A stretch of 64,000 nt of DNA. Origin: Isochrysis galbana. Taxonomy: Eukaryota > Haptophyta > Isochrysidales > Isochrysidaceae. This document shows positions 10,906 through 20,061 of the stretch, piece after piece. The translations under genes were made by a program, and so were the position numbers. The notes beneath the pieces were generated by a model that did no database searches, was not told where the DNA came from, and saw only the letters and a list, made by a program, of their open reading frames with translations. The stretch's first letter is position 1. Each line of letters starts with the position of its first letter. The stretch spans positions 5,782,282-5,846,281 of the forward strand of contig CM030933.1 in assembly GCA_018136815.1 (NCBI GenBank). Reading direction: 5' to 3'.

Positions 10906-11209
10906 ATGGCTAAAATGTTGTTTGTAGCACACCACGGGGTTCCATGGCAGCTACGCTCCGACGCCGGCAGCAACCTTGCTAGTCTACTCACGCACATGAT
11001 TCTCGATCGCACCGGAACCGACCTCAGGCCCAGCACTCCTCACCACCATGAGAGTGTGGGACTGGTCGAACGCGCTCAACAAACACTCGTGAACATGGCA
11101 CGCGCTACCAATGAAGGCGGCGGCCATTGGGTCGACCATCTCCCATTCTTCCTGATGAGCATGCGCGCCTCTGCAAATCGCATCACTCGCTTGTCTCCGG
11201 AGGCGAGAA

Positions 11210-11432
11210 GCGCTCAATCACCATCACCCACCGCATGGAAAAGCGTTCAATCACCATCAGCCTACACGTGGAACGCGTTCAATCACCATCACCTCCACCG
11301 CATGGAAAAGCGTTCAATCACCATCAGCCTACATACACGTGGAACGCGTTCAATCGCCATCACCCCCACCGCATGGAAAAGCGTTCAATCACCATCAGCC
11401 TACACATGGAAAAGCGTTCAATCGCGGAGGAT
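11210..11432 (+). repeat. Subterminal repeat array (7 copies of a GCGTTCAATCACCATC core)
   Basis: Seven copies of GCGTTCAATCACCATC (first GCGC, fifth ATCG, last truncated) spaced about 28-38 bp apart. Two spacer types alternate, CCGCATGGAAAA and GCCTACACGTGGAAC. Such arrays often bind a transposase near element ends. Confidence 0.8.
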
Positions 11433-11557
11433 CGTGGGGATCATGAGGGTAGCTATCCAACCCACTCTGCATCCCGCTCGAGTTGGTGCGTGACACAAAA
11501 ATATGTACGATACTATTAAACATGTCCAGCACTAGCGATATTGACATAAATTACTCA

Positions 11558-11963
11558 ACAGTACTAAATCCTAAATCCGAACGATATCAGGAATATCCTT
11601 ACGAGCACGGCATCCGACAACGGGGCGTGGCGGTACGAAATTGATCGAGCTCTGAATAACAACAAGGAGAATGAGCTGAACGAAAAATTCGTGAATAAGC
11701 TTGATGATGACCAATACGGCAAGTTCATAAGGGCATACATATCATTTAGGCGTTTCGATAGAGGGTATGTTAATTACGATCAGCTCACGCAAATTGCCGA
11801 GAACTCGATGGGCACAAACACTCCATCCACGCACTTGCCCGCACACACCTCAGCCCAAAGAGGTACCGAACGCTCCAATTCGACCGACTGGATCATCACG
11901 TTCAAGTCGAAGAACGGAGGAAAGTGCGCTTTTAGAATGGCGTTTTTTTTTGGCCTCGCATAG
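11558..11963 (+). other. Open frame of unknown origin inside the insertion
   Basis: After an in-frame stop the frame reads LNPNDIRNILTSTASDNGAW, then KLDDDQYGKFIRAYISFRRF and FDRGYVNYDQLTQIAENSM, with no good initiator. The FDRGYVNYDQL stretch is shaped like a degenerate EF-hand loop lacking most acidic ligands. Composition is more AT-rich and protein-like than the surroundings. It could be a captured host exon or part of a transposon protein; neither can be shown. Confidence 0.25.
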
Positions 11964-12890
11964 CGTGTTCGTACATATAATATTTCGTTGGAGCAACAGG
12001 TTTCGTAACCGCGCCCAATCGTGACCGCCACAGATGCGCACACTCAAAGCGCGTGGGGAGGGGGTATGGACTCGGTGCCCGGGGGCGACGGACTCAAGGC
12101 GGAGGGGGGCGGCCATGGCGGCGACTCAGAGCAGGAAAAACGGGGCGGAGAGCGCACAGTGGAGAGAGAGGGGAAGCGGCGCGGCGAGGCCGAAGGGAGG
12201 GAGAAGAAGGTGGAGAGGAAGTGGCGTCAATGAGCGGCGGGCGAGGGGGGCGGTGCGGGTGCGGCGGCAGTGTCGAAATGCGCGGGGTGTCAGAATGCGC
12301 GGGAGAAGTGGCGAGCGCGGAGGGAGAGGGGCAGTTCTGAAAGCGCGCACCAGGCTCTTGACAAAAAAAAGATCGCTTTCAAAGGAAGTCGATCAATTTT
12401 CTTTGGAGGGAAACCAACATGGGATGAGATATCGTGATTTCAACGATATATCCACCCTGCCCCAAATCGAGTGAATGGAGTCAGACCACGTGTGTGTTTC
12501 AACATGTGAAGTGTCAAGTTGACTCAAGTAACCTCCAGGTGACAATGAAAGGTGTTAGCAGGGATGGGGATAATTGAACGCTTTTGGTCTGGCCGCTCTA
12601 CTCTATGGTCGCGAGCTCCGCTTGCCCGCTCAACTGGCTAACCCGCCAGTGCCGCACTCCGCTCCACCCTTGCCTCGCGAAATTCGTGACTACGCCGAGA
12701 CGATGCATAGTCGCCTCAAAGCCGCATGGTCTGCCGCGCTCGATGCCACGCTCGCTGCCCAAGCTGACGCTGTAGCTGATACGTTGCGCACTCACGCTTC
12801 CCCGACCCGCTTTCTTCCGGGGGGCAATGTGCTGCGTTACTCTGTGGGGGCCCAGCCGCTAAGCTTTCCCCATGGGTAGTTGGTGGTTGT

Positions 12891-13007
12891 AGTTGGGTGT
12901 ATTGGGAACTTTCTACCGAAAATAATCTTCAAATTTCCGCATCCTCAATTCACAATTCTGAGATGATCATTTTTCACCCCTAAAAAATCCTGTTTGACCC
13001 CGCCCTA
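12891..13007. repeat. TIR-family element end, inverted copy at 57742-57857
   Basis: The segment ends with TCCTGTTTGACCCCGCCCTAA (12988-13008), the reverse of the TAGGGCGGTCAAACA terminal motif. Internally it matches the reverse complement of 57742-57857 (shared AGTTGGGTGTATTGGGAACTT, GATGATCATTTTTCACCCC). Confidence 0.7.
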
Positions 13008-13014
13008 ACCTCAT

Positions 13015-13247
13015 TCAGATTCGCATACCCCATGGTCTCAAGCCCGGGTTTGCAGATTTTGGTCTCGAAATTCGCGATTCGATTTTTTTTGCTGTTTCTA
13101 CAATTGTTGGCTCGTTTAAGGTAATAAACGGACGCGACTTCGACTTCCACGCTGCGCAGTCGCTCTGCGACACACACACTCTCTCTCTCCGTCCTCCTCT
13201 CCTCGGCCGACGGAAGGAAGTTTCCTCCAAAATATTCTCTGGTCCCA
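13015..13247. repeat. Dispersed repeat, inverted copy at 44374-44606
   Basis: About 220 bp alignable to the reverse complement of 44374-44606. Shared blocks include CCATGGTCTCAAG, TTTGGTCTCGAAATT, GTTGGCTCGTTTAAGGTAAT and CTCCTCTCCTCGGCCGACGG. No coding content. It lies next to, but is distinct from, the TIR-family end at 12891-13007. Confidence 0.7.
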
Positions 13248-13428
13248 AGATACTCCGTGATTCGTATCTACGTGCCTCGCGAGATGGATGAAAACTTGCA
13301 AAGATGGCGGCAAGCTTTGAATGTGATAATGCATACTGCTTTATAAAATGTAAAATGGTAGCTCCAAGACACGAGGACGATGGTACAAATAGTCGCCAGC
13401 CATAACAATGATGCGTTTGAGGCCATGA

Positions 13429-14271
13429 TCACAAAACGCCCGCCGAGGTGATGACAATCGGTACAGCGGGTCTATTTTTGGTGCCGACGGTCTGTACTTG
13501 CTCGATTTTGCCGAGAACATCCATCCCCTCACTCACTCGCCCAAAAGCTTCATACCGGCCATCAAGGAACCCTCCATCTGCAGGTACCTGTGTGTGCCGT
13601 GCCATACACGTGTATTGGATATGGCTGAGCTTGAATAACCTATTCTTGGGCACTCCACTTATCTGTGCATGTTGGGGTGAGGTAAGAGCTCTCACCTGTA
13701 TCAGAAAGCGAGAGTCCGATGTCTTGGATGCACCTCCAACACCTGAATTGACCATGCTTACTATGCCAGGCAGATTATGTAAGATATCGTAATTGTCATG
13801 AGGAAAAGTAGGGCCGTAAATCGACTGACCAGGAAGACCGTTTGGTGAGCCCGCGATGCTGCCGCCTTGGACGGTCAACCCTTGGACGACGCGGTAAAAA
13901 GACGACCCAGCATACCCGAAGCCTTTCTCGCCGGAGCACAAGGCCCGAAAGTTCTCTGCAGCACGAGGGCAAGCCTCGCCAAACAAGTCAATCACTAAGC
14001 GGCCTGTGGGCATGTTATCAATGCTGACGTCTAAGTAGACACGCGAGGTGACCCGGGGCGCAGCAGAGCGCAGGTCAATTGCCCCTGCTGCATCCTGTGC
14101 TGCTGCGACAGCTGGAGCGCGGCCCTGTGCGTCAATAGCACCGCGATCGCCCTGCTCAGCGACGGCAGCTGGAGGGTAGATGAGCGCCGGTTGCGCGCCT
14201 CCGCCAACGTTGACCAGCGCGGCCGCGACGAGAGCGGCCACCGTCGGGCGGAGCAGCGCGCCGATATGCAT
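13429..14271 (-). CDS. Cyclophilin-type peptidyl-prolyl isomerase with targeting leader
   Basis: Cyclophilin of ~244 residues in two exons, 14271-13696 and 13587-13429. The 108-bp intron 13695-13588 (CAG|GTGAGA...CACACAG) is phase 0, a multiple of three and stop-free, so retention would add 36 residues in frame. Splicing gives SDSRFLIQ joined to VPADGGFLDGRYEAFGRV. The start MHIGALLRP at 14271 precedes a hydrophobic signal-like stretch (VAALVAAALVNV); an upstream in-frame Met at 14370 is possible. Fold motifs: VYLDVSIDNMPTGRLVIDLF, ENFRALCSGEKGFGY, SSFYRVVQG. Of the cyclophilin A active-site positions, Arg (FYRV) and Gln (TVQGG) are kept, while the Phe of GFMCQGG is Leu, QFF is RFL and the Trp loop is Phe, so weak isomerase activity or a scaffold role is possible. 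Secretory or plastid-lumen targeting is inferred from the leader. Confidence 0.85.
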   Translation of the reverse strand: MHIGALLRPTVAALVAAALVNVGGGAQPALIYPPAAVAEQGDRGAIDAQGRAPAVAAAQDAAGAIDLRSAAPRVTSRVYLDVSIDNMPTGRLVIDLFGEACPRAAENFRALCSGEKGFGYAGSSFYRVVQGLTVQGGSIAGSPNGLPGQSIYGPTFPHDNYDILHNLPGIVSMVNSGVGGASKTSDSRFLIQVRALTSPQHAQISGVPKNRLFKLSHIQYTCMARHTQVPADGGFLDGRYEAFGRVSEGMDVLGKIEQVQTVGTKNRPAVPIVITSAGVL

Positions 14272-14865
14272 CCCAACGGCGTCGGCGTGTCGGAGGAGGA
14301 GTGAGAATTCGCGTCGGAGCGGCACAGCTCCCTCCCCTGGATATAAAAGGTAAAATCCCCTTTTGTCCACTCACATGCCTAATCCCTAATCCTAATCCAC
14401 CAGGTGGACGACGAAGCCATTTATACTGCATATGGCTAAAAAAACCCTTGAAGATGGCTACGAGTTCTACTATGTCACCTTCCCTCCGGAAGCCCAGTGA
14501 CGCCGCCCTTGCCCAAAACCACTCTCCTTTCCTCTTCCCCCTCCCTCCCATAGTTAGAGGTGGGGGAGAGTGGGTTGAAAAAGAAACTCTTATGCTGATC
14601 CGGAGGCCCACATTTTTAATCGTCGGACCGGGGGAAGATTTCATCTCGTCTCTCTCCCCGCTCTAATCCGAATCCTAGGCAGAGCGATGGCGACCGACCC
14701 GCCTGACAGGCCGACCTTCGCCGCGCTCCAGCGAAAGCACGGCGGTGGTCAGCCCCCCCTTGTCGCTGGTGTTCGGACTAAATGGTCCGGGTACACCGAT
14801 TTAATTTGCTATCTCCGCCCGCGTTTCATTACCTGCTTTTGGAACTAACTTTATAGTTGGTCGCC
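14272..14865. other. Intergenic region upstream of the cyclophilin gene
   Basis: Contains a short open frame (from about 14688, starting MATDPPDRPTFAAL, ~53 codons) with no recognisable family. Otherwise nothing identifiable. Confidence 0.35.
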
Positions 14866-15073
14866 ATGGAGCGCGCCGCCGCTCCCCACCTCTCCTTCGG
14901 GCCCCCCGCCGCGGGAGCCCCCCCAGTACCCATGGAGCTGTCGCTGGCGAAGCGACCGCGTCCGCCTGCAGAGGCCGAGCAGGTGAGCGCGACCCCGGTC
15001 GCGCCGCACGGCCCGTGGCCCTGGCCACACCCAACAAGGCAGCCATGCTGGCTCACCCCATGGTGGGCCACAC
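14866..15073 (+). mobile_element. LINE-like ORF1 5' fragment
   Basis: Begins with ATG reading MERAAAPHLS, followed by LAKRPRPPAE and, after a frame change, NKAAMLAHP. These match the start (MERAPPPSL), middle (SPKRPRQDD) and NKAAMLAA of the ORF1-like frame at 40511-39639. The fragment stops where the LTR-like sequence begins at about 15074. Confidence 0.5.
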
Positions 15074-16790
15074 TGTCGAGTCGAGCGGAGCCGGAGGGCT
15101 CTGAGCCACTCCGTCGCGAGCAGCACCGGCGGCTAGCGCGGCGCTTTGGCCCTCCTCCCCACCGGGAGTCGGGTGAATGAAATTCTGGACTGGGTCGGGC
15201 AACCCCATTTGGGTGTCTGGACGGGGAACGAACGGCGAACGAAGGGCTGTGGGGCGGCGAGGCGCTCCTAGCGGCCCTAGTGTGATGGGTTGTAAGAGAT
15301 TGTTAGACCTACAAAGAACTCTTCCCTCAGGGAGGGAGCCTAAGCTGCTTGAGTGCAGCGACGCAGCGAACAACGACGGACAACGAAGCTGAGAACAACA
15401 GGTTACACCGACTCACGAACACACCGGAATCATTCACCCAAACCAAGCAAATTATCAAGCAACCGCGACCCCAAATCACCGATAACTCAAACACGTCGCG
15501 AGAGACGGAGAGAGAGAGCGAGAGAGAGAGAGACTCCGCAGCGACGGCCGGAGCGTGTCTCCGTTGTAACTTCCCACGTAGCGGAGAGTCCGAAGGGGAG
15601 CGTCATGTCGCGCGACCACGGCGATCACTTTGGATACGGATCGCAACGAGATGTCTTCACGACAGAGGAAATCTTGCCGTTGAGCGTGAACCTTCTAGAC
15701 GCTTCTAACGAACGACCCTGAGTAGCAACCAAGGGAAGAAACACCAAAGGGGCCAAGGGCTTGCATGTAACTTGCATCAAGGGGAAAGATTCCCTCACCT
15801 AGGAAGCGAACCTACACCGGTCTCCAAGGGGAGATGGCAAATTAAACCTCAAATCTCGAGCGGATAGAGCAACCGACTCGCTCGCCAAAAACCTTGACCG
15901 AGAAGAAAGAAGCTAGGACCTACAAGCCAAGGGTAGCGGACCTAGGGAATGTGAGAGGAAGTTTCCGAACGCCAAGACGAACGCCAAACGCCGGAAGGCA
16001 ACGAAACCCTAACCAAGCCAAGCGGAACCTACGAAGAACAGGCCTGGACGACAACGACAACGAAAGTGAAAGTGAGCAAGTCCCAAGCAAGAACCGGAAC
16101 TCAACAAGAAACAACAAGCCTTGCAAGAAGCTAAACAAGCCTTCACAAGGTAACTCGAGAGCCTGAGACAAGCGCGCAGCGAGTGACAGGCGACCTGGCT
16201 CCTTTGGGTCAAGATTACCCGAAAGGAGGAAACCTGGAATCTAGACTTGACAAACAGGCTGGAAGGAACGAAACGAGAACTCGAATTCTAGGTCGCTAGG
16301 GACGAACCCTACCAACCTAGATGTACCTGAGCTTCACCGTGTGGCCGCACGGCGAAGGACCTGGAAACAAGAGCCTGGAAATCGCATCATCTAAGATGAA
16401 TGCGACACCCCCCGACTAAGATCGAGACGTCTCCCGATGTCGAGCGGTGAACCTAGAAACAGAGACCTGGAACCTGGAACCTGAGCTGACTAGAGGTCAG
16501 AATCGGAACAAGAAGCAACGGAACATAGCGAGCGAAACGTGGAGACAAGAACACCCTTTGGATCCAAAGCGAGCACGAAATCGGCGGCTTAACGCGGCGG
16601 CCTCTTTCGTACGCACTGCCCCACCCACTTCTCCCTTTTACAGGAGCTTTGCTCGGGTGTTGCGCCGGGTGTAGAGCGCAGGCAGCACGCGTTCATCACC
16701 TCCATGATTCGCTCGGACGGAAACTTGAACTCGGAGCCCTAGCCGAGGCGTGGGGCTAGCCTAGAGGGACGGGTCCCTTACCCAAGACAT
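15074..16790 (-). repeat. LTR-like non-coding block of the chromovirus
   Basis: A ~1.6-kb stop-rich sequence downstream of the integrase. 15463-16400 matches 33479-34415 over ~930 bp with scattered differences, and 15074-15450 matches the reverse of 55196-55568. It contains a GAGAGACGGAGAGAGAGAGC purine run near 15500. The TG at 15074 and the CA at 55568 suggest the true LTR edge. The other edge was not resolved. Confidence 0.65.
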
Positions 16791-16794
16791 GGGA

Positions 16795-17945
16795 TCAACG
16801 AGAATGGAGCCTGGATCGAGTGCGCGACGACGGCGCATCGAGAACGGGAGGAAGAGGAGTATCCCTGGCCGACGAAGAAGTTGCTTCCGGGGACTCAACA
16901 TCTTCTGGACAAGTCTCCTCGACGGAGCGATCATACTCATCAAGCAAATCAGACCAACGACGGAGCAACTCGGAACGAGGCTCCCAGGTGGCTTCTCGAA
17001 TAGAATAGCCACGCCACTTCACGAGGTACTCGATAGAATCGCCATGGCTACGACGATCGAGCAACTTTTCAACGATGTACTCGTCGTCAGCCAGCGGCTC
17101 TTCATCAACGAAAGTATGATACGGCCGGAGGTTCGAGATGTGCACCTCCTCCTTGACTAACCGGTTCTCCAGATCACGGAGTCGGTACCTTGTGTCGGAC
17201 AGAGCCTCTACGACGCGGTAGGGACCCGAGTGGATGAATTGCAACTTGTTGGCATGGCATGGCAATCGCATGCAGACGCGATCCCCGGGTTCGAAACGAG
17301 CTGGTCTTTGAGACTTGATCGTAGCGTCACGGACCGACTCAGCCTGAGCGGCTAGGGTAGCCTCGAGAGCGCTGGACCAAGAGAGGCGGAGGCTCGCATT
17401 GAGCCTGGATGCGTACGAGCGAACGTCGGCGGACGCCGCCTCGAGAGCAGTTGGCGAAACGGACTTCGGATCAGAAAGTTGAGCGGGCAGACGCAGCTCA
17501 CGCCCAAAGATCAAAGACGCTGGAGACCGGGAGGTAACACGACCGGAAGAAGCCCTCAATGAGAGGAGTAGGAACGGCAAATGGTCGACCCAATGGCTGC
17601 CACCCTCGTTCGAGGCGCGCATTAAACGGATGAGCGTTTGCTGAGCGCGTTCGACGAAGCCTACACCTTCATGTCGGTACGGCTCTGTACTCGACAAATC
17701 AGTCCCGGTGAGCTCCAGAATACGCGAAACAAGAACCGAACATAGATTCGAACCGGCGTCGGTTCGAAGCTGCCTAGGGACTCCATAACGCGTCACAATC
17801 AAGCGGATGAACATGTCCAAGGCCACCTCCGACGAGGGATCCCCATTCGACGGCTCAGCCTCAATCCATCGAGTGAGCGAGTCGATGAAGACGAACCATC
17901 CCCCTCGCTTCCAGTCGGAGTCCAGCCCCGGTGCAACTTGAAACG
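16795..17945 (-). pseudogene. Chromovirus integrase with C-terminal chromodomain
   Basis: The open frame covers the rve core and tail of a Ty3/gypsy integrase. Visible are FIDSLTRWIEAEP (first Asp), GVPRQLRTDAGSN (second Asp), HEGVGFVERAQQT (Glu) and WVDHLPFLLLSLRA, then a GPYRVVEAL/ISNLRPYH tail. A chromodomain follows (YIVEKLLDRR, EYLVKWRGYSIREATWEP), which in chromoviruses steers integration to marked chromatin. The zinc-binding N-terminal domain and everything up to the protease are deleted, and the join is out of frame, so no polyprotein can be made. The integrase core itself looks undamaged. Confidence 0.85.
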
Positions 17946-19490
17946 CACCTGGAGCGAAGCTATCGGATGCAGAGACGGCAGGGTCAGCGCATCGACTCCG
18001 GTGTGGACGATCGTCACCGCGATGCGATGATCGTCCGTGGCCGTGACCACCGTGGGCATTACGAGAGGAGACGAATCGAGAGCCTCGCGATTTGGTAGGC
18101 GGTCGACCAGCATCGCGCAGTCCGAATGATCTCGGAGAGCTAGCGGAACCCTGACCCAGATGGTTGCGCGGTGGAAGGCAGGAATCGTCACCGCTTGCTC
18201 CGTGTAGAGAAGATATTCGGACGAGGTAGACGCCGGAGCTCTGGCCGCAAACTCGTCGGCTGACTCAAAGAGAGGTGTATAGAGTGGCTGCCTAGCATCA
18301 GCAGCAGCCTCACCCTCCGATCCGGCCGGGATCTCTCGTGTTGCCGTCGACCTCTCCAGAAAGTCGACAGTCAGCGGCTGACCGGGTGACATCGAGATAG
18401 CTCCGACGAAGCCGGAGTCCGTGACTGGGGGCGGCGCCGTGGAAACTCTGACTACACATTCGGAAAGGACTCTTGAAGAGTCTTCTGAATCGCCAGAGGC
18501 CGGACGGAGGCGGAGGCTTCCTTCCGAGCTCGCGGCGTCGAGAGAAATGGTAGCGGAGTGGGCGGCCAAAAAATCGTTCCCGAGCAGAAGCATCGGGTTC
18601 CCTTCGATGACCGCGAACGAATGACGAAAGAGGCGACCGGACAAGGAGAAGACGAGGCTAGCCCGGCCTCTAGTGATGAGAGGAAGGCCGTCCGGCCCAT
18701 GTAGGTTGGGGACGGTAGCGTCCGATACGCGTTCGACGCAGGCGTCTTCAGGTAGTCGATCAAGCAGGGCAGTGGTGATTACTGACGGGCCCGCTCCAGT
18801 GTCAGCCAGGGTGCCGTTCACCGTGAGGGCAACGTCCGGGAGAACTAACCCTCGAGCTGCGCGGTCGCCCTCGGCACGGCAGACCACGAGATCGCGGACA
18901 TAGAGGCAGTGACGAGGGTAGAGCGGCGGCGGCGTGTCCGCGATAGATTCTACTGGAAGCGAGGTTCCGGCTCCGGGTGACGGGGTGGTTGGATTGGAGG
19001 CTGGCCTGGACGGAGAAGATTCATCGACGTGGGGCACTCGCTCGATAGCGGCGGCTACCGTCTGCGGCACGAATGGTATTGAAGAGTATGGGGATGCCTT
19101 TGCCGAACTAGAGGGGTTAGGCACGCCATCATAGCCTAGCCCTCGACGGTCCGTCGGATGCCGAGGTTGATCCATTTGGCGTGACCATTCCTTCTCCAGG
19201 GACTTCTGCAAGTCTGTCTTCGGAAGCTTCGACAACTCGGAAAAACCAGCCGCACTGAGGCCCCTAGCGGCAGCCCCATCGCCACACAATGCCTGTGGAG
19301 TACCTTCTCCGTCGGCGGCGTCGGAGGGCTTGGTCTCGAGGGCCTGCATGCTCCGGTGTTCTGGAGTCTCGGGCGTATCATCTTCTCCCGAGTCCAGCCC
19401 AACATCCCCGTTTTCAAGTGGCCTTTCGGCTACGACCGAACCGGTCGGTTCGGCCACTCCTTCGTCGCCAGCCGTGAAGGAGGCGCTCGG
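17946..19490 (-). pseudogene. Chromovirus gag remnant and retropepsin-like protease
   Basis: Open minus-strand frame with a Ser/Pro-rich N-terminal part and a retropepsin core: VALTVNGTLADTGAGPSVIT, with the catalytic DTGA triad, and later MLLLGNDFLAAHSATISLD (the LLGNDFL flap/fireman's-grip motif). After HPIASLQV the frame passes out of phase into integrase. The first ~50 residues of the open frame are antisense to a LINE-like fragment and do not belong to the element. Confidence 0.75.
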
Positions 19491-19495
19491 AGATA

Positions 19496-20061
19496 GTGCA
19501 TTGATACACATAAGGATCGGCACTAGAAATAGGTTCACAGATAGCCCGACAACTACGTGTAGACTATGTCGCCGACACCGAGAAGACTCGTGCCACCTAG
19601 CGTGGTGTCCCGCGACGAAAACAATCTTCGAGACCATAGATGCCCTTAATGACTACACCCCCTCCCCTGGAAGGTCATGGATGCAGAAGACGAAGGATAG
19701 ATTGTTCGCATACCCCGGTGCAAACACGCCAGAAAGCCTAAAAGCGCTGTACGTGATAGCGTGGAAATACATACTAAGAGACTTCTATAGAGTCGAATTC
19801 GAGTCACACGAGTACCACTACATACCGATCTTAGAATCTACGCTAACGAGGTTTGTCACCTTGGTTAGGGGCCTCGCCCCGCCAAAAACACACCACTCCA
19901 TGCGCACAAATAAAGCCGCGCAGGGGAGGAAGCCCAAACTCAAGAAATCACTAGAACTCAGCGCCCCCGTATTTATCGAAGACGAAAAAGGTAGGCTACA
20001 ACTGAGCGAAAACACTAGCCTCGTAGCGAAAGCACTTGGTCTTGCCGAAAAGCTCGCATAA
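19496..20061 (+). mobile_element. LINE-like element, 3' end of the RT ORF
   Basis: The frame carries a zinc-knuckle like those C-terminal to non-LTR reverse transcriptases (CRLCRRHREDSCHLAWCP), then DRLFAYPGANTPESLKALYV, FYRVEFESHEYHYIPILEST and ending at AKALGLAEKLA. A second copy of the C-terminal part is at 62.69-62.96 kb (LFAYPNTPTPDSLKALYMVA). No RT catalytic core is present here. Confidence 0.6.

Larger units (their letters stand above)
11203..12582. mobile_element. TIR-bounded insertion inside the integrase fragment
   Basis: The insertion begins with AAGCGCTCAATCACCATCA and ends with TTGAACGCTTTT, whose reverse complement AAAAGCGTTCAA matches the same core, giving imperfect terminal inverted repeats. 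Its left end carries an array of seven core copies. The interior has no recognisable transposase, so it is probably a non-autonomous DNA transposon. The exact target-site duplication was not resolved. Confidence 0.6.
10887..12840 (+). mobile_element. Chromovirus (Ty3/gypsy) integrase fragment, interrupted
   Basis: Degenerate integrase of the same family as the copy at 16.8-17.9 kb. 10906-11203 encodes GVPWQLRSDAGSNLASLL, SVGLVERAQQTLVNMARAT and GGGHWVDHLPFFL; the frame then breaks and resumes near 12583 with LLYGRELRLPAQLAN and ALDATLAAQADAVADTLR, ending near 12830. The ~1.38 kb between the halves is a separate insertion. The catalytic Asp and Glu positions in this segment are visible, but there is no first Asp region, chromodomain, protease or RT, so it is dead. 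Confidence 0.8.
15074..19495 (-). mobile_element. Internally deleted chromovirus-type LTR retrotransposon
   Basis: Minus-strand element lacking reverse transcriptase and RNase H. From the right: truncated gag-like low-complexity region, retropepsin, integrase with chromodomain, then a long non-coding LTR-like block 15074-16790. That block starts TGTCGAGTCGAG and recurs in part at 33479-34415 and, inverted, at 55196-55568. The right end abuts a LINE-like fragment at about 19496, so the 5' LTR is missing. The protease and integrase frames meet out of frame near 17945. Confidence 0.8.

Noticed and set aside
11210-11432. Regularly spaced repeats resembling a CRISPR array
   Set aside because: Spacers are not unique (two types alternate), cores are imperfect, and the array lies at the end of a TIR-bounded insertion in a eukaryotic genome.
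17799-19637. 612-codon frame as a single host gene
   Set aside because: It contains a retropepsin DTGA motif, begins in sequence antisense to a LINE-like fragment and runs into integrase out of frame, so it is a retroelement remnant.
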